A stretch of 35,494 nucleotides of DNA from an uncultured Eubacteriales bacterium (GTDB lineage Bacteria; Bacillota; Clostridia; Oscillospirales; Oscillospiraceae), in NCBI GenBank assembly GCA_900546915.1, contig UREY01000022.1, forward strand, positions 1-35,494. Direction: 5' to 3'. Of the stretch, positions 32,794 through 35,494 are shown one piece after another. The notes below the pieces were generated by a model. That model was not told where the DNA came from, did not search any database, and saw only the letters and a list, made by a program, of their open reading frames with translations. Position 1 is the stretch's first letter; each line of letters starts with the position of its first letter. The translations under genes were made by a program, and so were the position numbers.

Positions 32794-32824
32794 GTCCAGA
32801 TATCGGGGCTTGCCCAAACAAACA

Positions 32825-32863
32825 ATATGGTGCAGCATACAAACTGCTGCACCATATCTTGTT
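32825..32863 (+). terminator. Rho-independent terminator after the tandem-domain protein
   Basis: A 13-bp perfect stem (32825-32837 with 32845-32857) with a 7-nt loop, followed by CTTGTTTTATC. Confidence 0.85.
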
Positions 32864-32886
32864 TTATCTCCATTTTTCTCTATGTC

Positions 32887-32961
32887 CGGCACGCTCCGGG
32901 CAGCCGGCCAACCGCCGAAGGTCTGTATTTTCCGTAGCCCTCCGGCGCCGGGCTTGTGCCG
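32887..32961. other. Structured, gene-less spacer with a 75-nt GC-rich hairpin
   Basis: The 385-bp spacer 32794-33178 holds the terminator above, the xpt promoter and this hairpin. CGGCAC (32887-32892) pairs with GTGCCG (32956-32961), and inside it CCGGC-CAACC-GCCG faces CGGCGCCGG. No T run follows on either strand. A 10-bp palindrome ATGATATCAT lies at 33019-33028 and an eight-T run near 33088-33095. I recognise no riboswitch, tRNA or known RNA class and no coding frame. It may be a small RNA gene, an attenuator or an eroded sequence. Confidence 0.35.
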
Positions 32962-33119
32962 TTATCTTCACAGGATATGGAAATTAGGCCGCCTGACGTA
33001 CCTCAATCCCCTTTCCGTATGATATCATGCTTGATTTTATCGGGAAACCAGGGATCTGTTTTGTGCAGAATTCATAAGGATGCTTTCTTTTTTTTGTCAA
33101 AATTTCCTGAAATCTCACC

Positions 33120-33148
33120 TTGCGTTTTTGGCATATTTTCGCGATAAT
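33120..33148 (+). promoter_or_regulatory. Promoter of xpt-guaA
   Basis: TTGCGT (33120-33125), 17-bp spacer, GATAAT (33143-33148). The leader would be only about 25 nt, too short for a purine riboswitch, which controls xpt in Bacillus. Confidence 0.6.
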
Positions 33149-33178
33149 AAAACCAAATAGCAAAGGGGAGGTACCGTC

Positions 33179-33793
33179 ATGGAGGCTTTAAAAGTACGGA
33201 TCCGACAGGAAGGCCGCATTCTTCCCGGCAACATTGTCAAAGTGGACAGTTTCCTGAACCACCAGGTGGATACCCGGTTTTTGGGCCTGATGGCCGAAGA
33301 ATTTGCAAAAGCCTTCGACATCAGCCGCATTACGAAAATCCTCACTGCCGAGGCCAGCGGCATTGCACTGGCTGCCATCTGCTCGGACCGCTTCGGCGTT
33401 CCCATGGTCTTTGCCAAAAAGGCAAAGGGCGACAACCTGGAGGGTGGCCTGTATCAGAGTGAAATCTTTTCCTATACATACCGGCGCAAGGTCACGCTCC
33501 TGGTGGCCAAAGATTGGATTACACCACAGGACCGGGTTTTGATCGTCGACGATTTTATGGCCCGGGGCGAGGCCATGCACGGGCTGATCGACCTGGTCAC
33601 CCAGGCCGGCGCCGAGCTGGTAGGAATCGGCGTTGCTGTGGAAAAGGGGTTCCAGCACGGCGGAGACCGGCTCCGGCAAGCGGGGTATCCCCTGAAATCC
33701 CTGGCCATCATTGACGGAGCAGATGAAAACGGCTTTCTGTTCCGGGAGGAATCCGGAATCGCAGATCAAAAATACTTGGCCCAGAAAATTTGA
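33179..33793 (+). CDS. xpt: Xanthine phosphoribosyltransferase
   Basis: 204-residue purine-salvage enzyme that makes XMP from xanthine and PRPP. The opening MEALKVRIRQEGRILPGNIVK, the LTAEASGIALA segment, FAKKAKGDNL and the PRPP loop VLIVDDFMARGEA (120-132) are diagnostic of Xpt. GGGGAGGT precedes the ATG. The product XMP is the substrate of GuaA, encoded 18 bp downstream, so the pair forms a xanthine-to-GMP salvage unit. No pbuX transporter is adjacent. Confidence 0.95.
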   Translation: MEALKVRIRQEGRILPGNIVKVDSFLNHQVDTRFLGLMAEEFAKAFDISRITKILTAEASGIALAAICSDRFGVPMVFAKKAKGDNLEGGLYQSEIFSYTYRRKVTLLVAKDWITPQDRVLIVDDFMARGEAMHGLIDLVTQAGAELVGIGVAVEKGFQHGGDRLRQAGYPLKSLAIIDGADENGFLFREESGIADQKYLAQKI

Positions 33794-33811
33794 AATATGA
33801 AGGAGGCTCTT

Positions 33812-35347
33812 ATGCAAAAGGTTTTGATTTTAGATTTTGGTGGGCAATACAATCAGCTGATTGCACGCCGAGTTCGGGAGTGCAACGTATACTGCGAGGT
33901 GAAGCCCTATACCATGCCCCTGGAAGAAATTCGTGCCTTCTCCCCCATCGGCATTATCTTCACCGGCGGGCCCAACAGCGTATATTTAGAACAATCTCCT
34001 CAGGTCGACCCGGAGATTTTCTCCCTGGGGATCCCCGTTCTGGGGATCTGCTACGGCTGTCAGCTGATGGCCCACCACTTAGGCGGCCTGGTCACTGCCG
34101 CCCAAGCAGACACCGCCCGGGAATACGGAAAAACCGACACCTATTACGACACCTCCTGTCCCCTGTTCCAGGGCCTGCCCTCCGCAGGCGTCAGCTGGAT
34201 GAGCCACGGAGACTACATGGCTAAGGTTCCCGACGGATTCCGCCTGGTTGGGCACACAGCCGCCTGCCCGAATGTGGCCATTGCAGATGAAGCCCGGAGA
34301 TTCTACGGGGTGCAGTTTCACCCGGAGGTCAATCACACCCAGCACGGCACAGATATGCTTCGGAACTTTCTGTACCGGGTATGCGGCGCGGTGGGAGACT
34401 GGACCATGGAAGATTATAAGCGCCGCGCCATTGCACAGCTGCGGGAAAAAATCGGCAGCGGCAACGTCCTTTTGGCCCTGTCCGGCGGTGTGGACAGCTC
34501 GGTAGCCGCCGCCCTCCTGGCAGAAGCTGTGGGCAGTCAGCTCACCTGTGTGTTCGTCGATCACGGACTCATGCGCAAAAACGAAGGCGACGAGGTGGAA
34601 GCCGCTTTTTCCAAGTGGGACCTGCACTTTGTGCGGGTAGACGCCGAGGCCCGGTTCCTGGGAAAGCTGGCCGGCGTGTCCGATCCGGAGGCCAAGCGCA
34701 AAATCATCGGCGCAGAATTCATCCGCGTCTTTGAAGACGAGGCGAAAAAGTTGGGTACGGTGGACTACCTGGCCCAGGGAACCATCTATCCCGACGTCAT
34801 TGAATCCGGCGCCGGCAACGCCGCCGTGATTAAGAGCCACCACAACGTCGGCGGATTACCCGACCATGTGGACTTCCGGGAGATCATCGAACCTCTGCGG
34901 CTCCTGTTCAAGGATGAAGTCCGCCAGCTGGGCCGGGAGCTGGGCCTGCCGGAGTATCTGGTGATGCGCCAGCCCTTCCCCGGCCCCGGTCTCGCCATCC
35001 GGGTCATCGGCGAAATCACCAAAGAGAAGCTGGACATTCTCCGGGAGGCAGATTACATTTTCCGGGATGAAATCGCCAAAGCACATCTGGAGAATACCAT
35101 GAACCAGTACTTCGCCGTCCTGACCAACATGCGCTCCGTGGGCGTCATGGGCGACGGCCGCACCTACGACTATACCTTGGCCCTCCGTTCCGTCACCACC
35201 ACCGATTTCATGACCGCCGACTGGGCCCGAATTCCCTACGATGTTCTGGACCGGATTTCCGTCCGCATCGTCAACGAGGTCTCCCACATCAACCGGATCC
35301 TCTACGACATCACTTCCAAACCACCGGCAACGATTGAGTTTGAGTAA
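33812..35347 (+). CDS. guaA: GMP synthase (glutamine-hydrolysing)
   Basis: 511-residue enzyme converting XMP to GMP with ATP and glutamine. The class I amidotransferase domain has nucleophile Cys80 in GICYGCQ with His170 and Glu172 in FHPEV. The synthetase domain has the PP-loop [14 protein letters not shown] (Ser224-Ser230) and ends in the dimerisation domain ([16 protein letters not shown]; ...PPATIEFE). The ATG at 33812 follows AAGGAGG by 5 nt; an in-frame ATG at 33797 precedes that site and is not used. Length matches the family. The 3' end of guaA is a known integration site for genomic islands, and a gene fragment in opposite orientation follows. Confidence 0.97.
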   Translation: MQKVLILDFGGQYNQLIARRVRECNVYCEVKPYTMPLEEIRAFSPIGIIFTGGPNSVYLEQSPQVDPEIFSLGIPVLGICYGCQLMAHHLGGLVTAAQADTAREYGKTDTYYDTSCPLFQGLPSAGVSWMSHGDYMAKVPDGFRLVGHTAACPNVAIADEARRFYGVQFHPEVNHTQHGTDMLRNFLYRVCGAVGDWTMEDYKRRAIAQLREKIGSGNVLLALSGGVDSSVAAALLAEAVGSQLTCVFVDHGLMRKNEGDEVEAAFSKWDLHFVRVDAEARFLGKLAGVSDPEAKRKIIGAEFIRVFEDEAKKLGTVDYLAQGTIYPDVIESGAGNAAVIKSHHNVGGLPDHVDFREIIEPLRLLFKDEVRQLGRELGLPEYLVMRQPFPGPGLAIRVIGEITKEKLDILREADYIFRDEIAKAHLENTMNQYFAVLTNMRSVGVMGDGRTYDYTLALRSVTTTDFMTADWARIPYDVLDRISVRIVNEVSHINRILYDITSKPPATIEFE

Positions 35348-35354
35348 TAACCAC

Positions 35355-35399
35355 AACCCCGGAAACCCGCATAAACACTGGGTTTTCGGGGTTCCTTTA
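35355..35399 (+). terminator. Terminator of xpt-guaA
   Basis: AACCCCGGAAACCC (35355-35368) pairs over 14 bp with 35380-35393 (one G-U), then CCTTTAT. The T run is short. It may act in both directions against the opposing fragment. Confidence 0.75.
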
Positions 35400-35407
35400 T
35401 GCCTGCG

Positions 35408-35428
35408 GGTACACGAAAGGTACACGAA
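35408..35428. repeat. Two direct copies of GGTACACGAA
   Basis: GGTACACGAA at 35408-35417 and again at 35419-35428 (11-bp period), between the guaA terminator and the end of the opposing gene. Such paired repeats can be recombinase or regulator sites; here the role is unknown. Confidence 0.35.
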
Positions 35429-35442
35429 GTACATCCCGTGCC

Positions 35443-35494
35443 CTATGCACAAAGGGCATTCAGCTTGTCCATAATCTGCTCATTTTTGTTCGGA
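35443..35494 (-). CDS. C-terminal fragment of an unidentified opposing gene
   Basis: The last 16 codons of a minus-strand frame run off the window edge and read ...PNKNEQIMDKLNALCA-stop. The codons look like real coding sequence (Lys/Asn/Glu/Leu helix), but the fragment is too short to identify. A tyrosine recombinase would fit the guaA-end location; that is a guess. Confidence 0.35.
   Translation of the reverse strand, partial: PNKNEQIMDKLNALCA

Noticed and set aside
33029..33178. Guanine/adenine riboswitch before xpt
   Set aside because: The conserved purine-aptamer core (TATA...GGTTTGG...CTACCAAG-type segments) is not present.
1..35494. CRISPR arrays, tRNA genes, rRNA, prophage genes
   Set aside because: No spaced repeat array, no cloverleaf with a GGTTCGAATC-type T arm in any spacer, and no phage structural or transposase gene was found.

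Overview
The window (35,494 bp, GC-rich, roughly 58-60% by eye) is chromosomal core DNA of a low-GC-lineage Gram-positive, most likely a clostridial spore-former of the Oscillospiraceae/Ruminococcaceae type (Flavonifractor/Intestinimonas-like). This rests on the order SRP RNA-dnaX-ybaB-recR, a large Bacillus-type SRP RNA with an Alu domain, a sigma-G gene, a SpoVB-like flippase, an LtaS-like enzyme, MacB-type ABC operons and strong GGAGG ribosome sites. The species assignment is inference. There are about 29 complete protein genes, one RNA gene and one protein fragment at the right edge.

Layout. 1-7.2 kb: ftsH (-), then divergently rlmB and a large membrane protein that looks like a catalytically dead P-type ATPase (+), then murC (-). 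7.3-12.8 kb: one minus-strand efflux operon (lipoprotein adaptor, ABC ATPase, second adaptor with a long Pro/Thr-rich insertion, MacB/FtsX permease) from a near-consensus promoter. 12.8-17.3 kb: NUDIX hydrolase (-), SpoVB/MATE-like flippase (+), sigG (-), threonine/serine exporter (+). 17.3-18.7 kb: a more AT-rich patch with an insertion-sequence-like end, a sugar O-acetyltransferase with a LacI-type palindrome upstream, and a small membrane protein. 18.7-24.4 kb: prfC with a seven-codon leader, rpmE, hflX, a YigZ/IMPACT gene, a GNAT acetyltransferase and dgt. 24.4-28.8 kb: LtaS-like phosphoglycerol transferase, DUF3810 putative zinc peptidase, rsmG, acpP. 28.8-31.7 kb: SRP RNA, dnaX, ybaB, recR. 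31.7-35.5 kb: an exported protein with an internal duplication, a 300-bp structured spacer, xpt-guaA, and the last codons of an opposing gene.

How the genes fit together. Translation and ribosome function dominate (rlmB, prfC, rpmE, hflX, rsmG, SRP RNA), with replication/recombination (dnaX, ybaB, recR), nucleotide metabolism (dgt, xpt, guaA, NUDIX), envelope construction (murC, flippase, LtaS-like, ftsH quality control) and sporulation (sigG).

The most interesting signals are: (1) a leader peptide MHFSFYP-stop before prfC whose stop codon abuts a sequence complementary to the prfC Shine-Dalgarno, suggesting RF3 autoregulation by slow termination; (2) the P-type-ATPase-like protein that keeps the eight-helix fold order but lacks DKTGT, TGE and GDGxND motifs; (3) an SRP RNA whose terminal helix also forms its terminator, with an upstream sequence able to compete for the same strand; (4) a tandem-domain exported protein after recR. 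Starts were chosen by Shine-Dalgarno position, and several differ from the longest possible reading frame.
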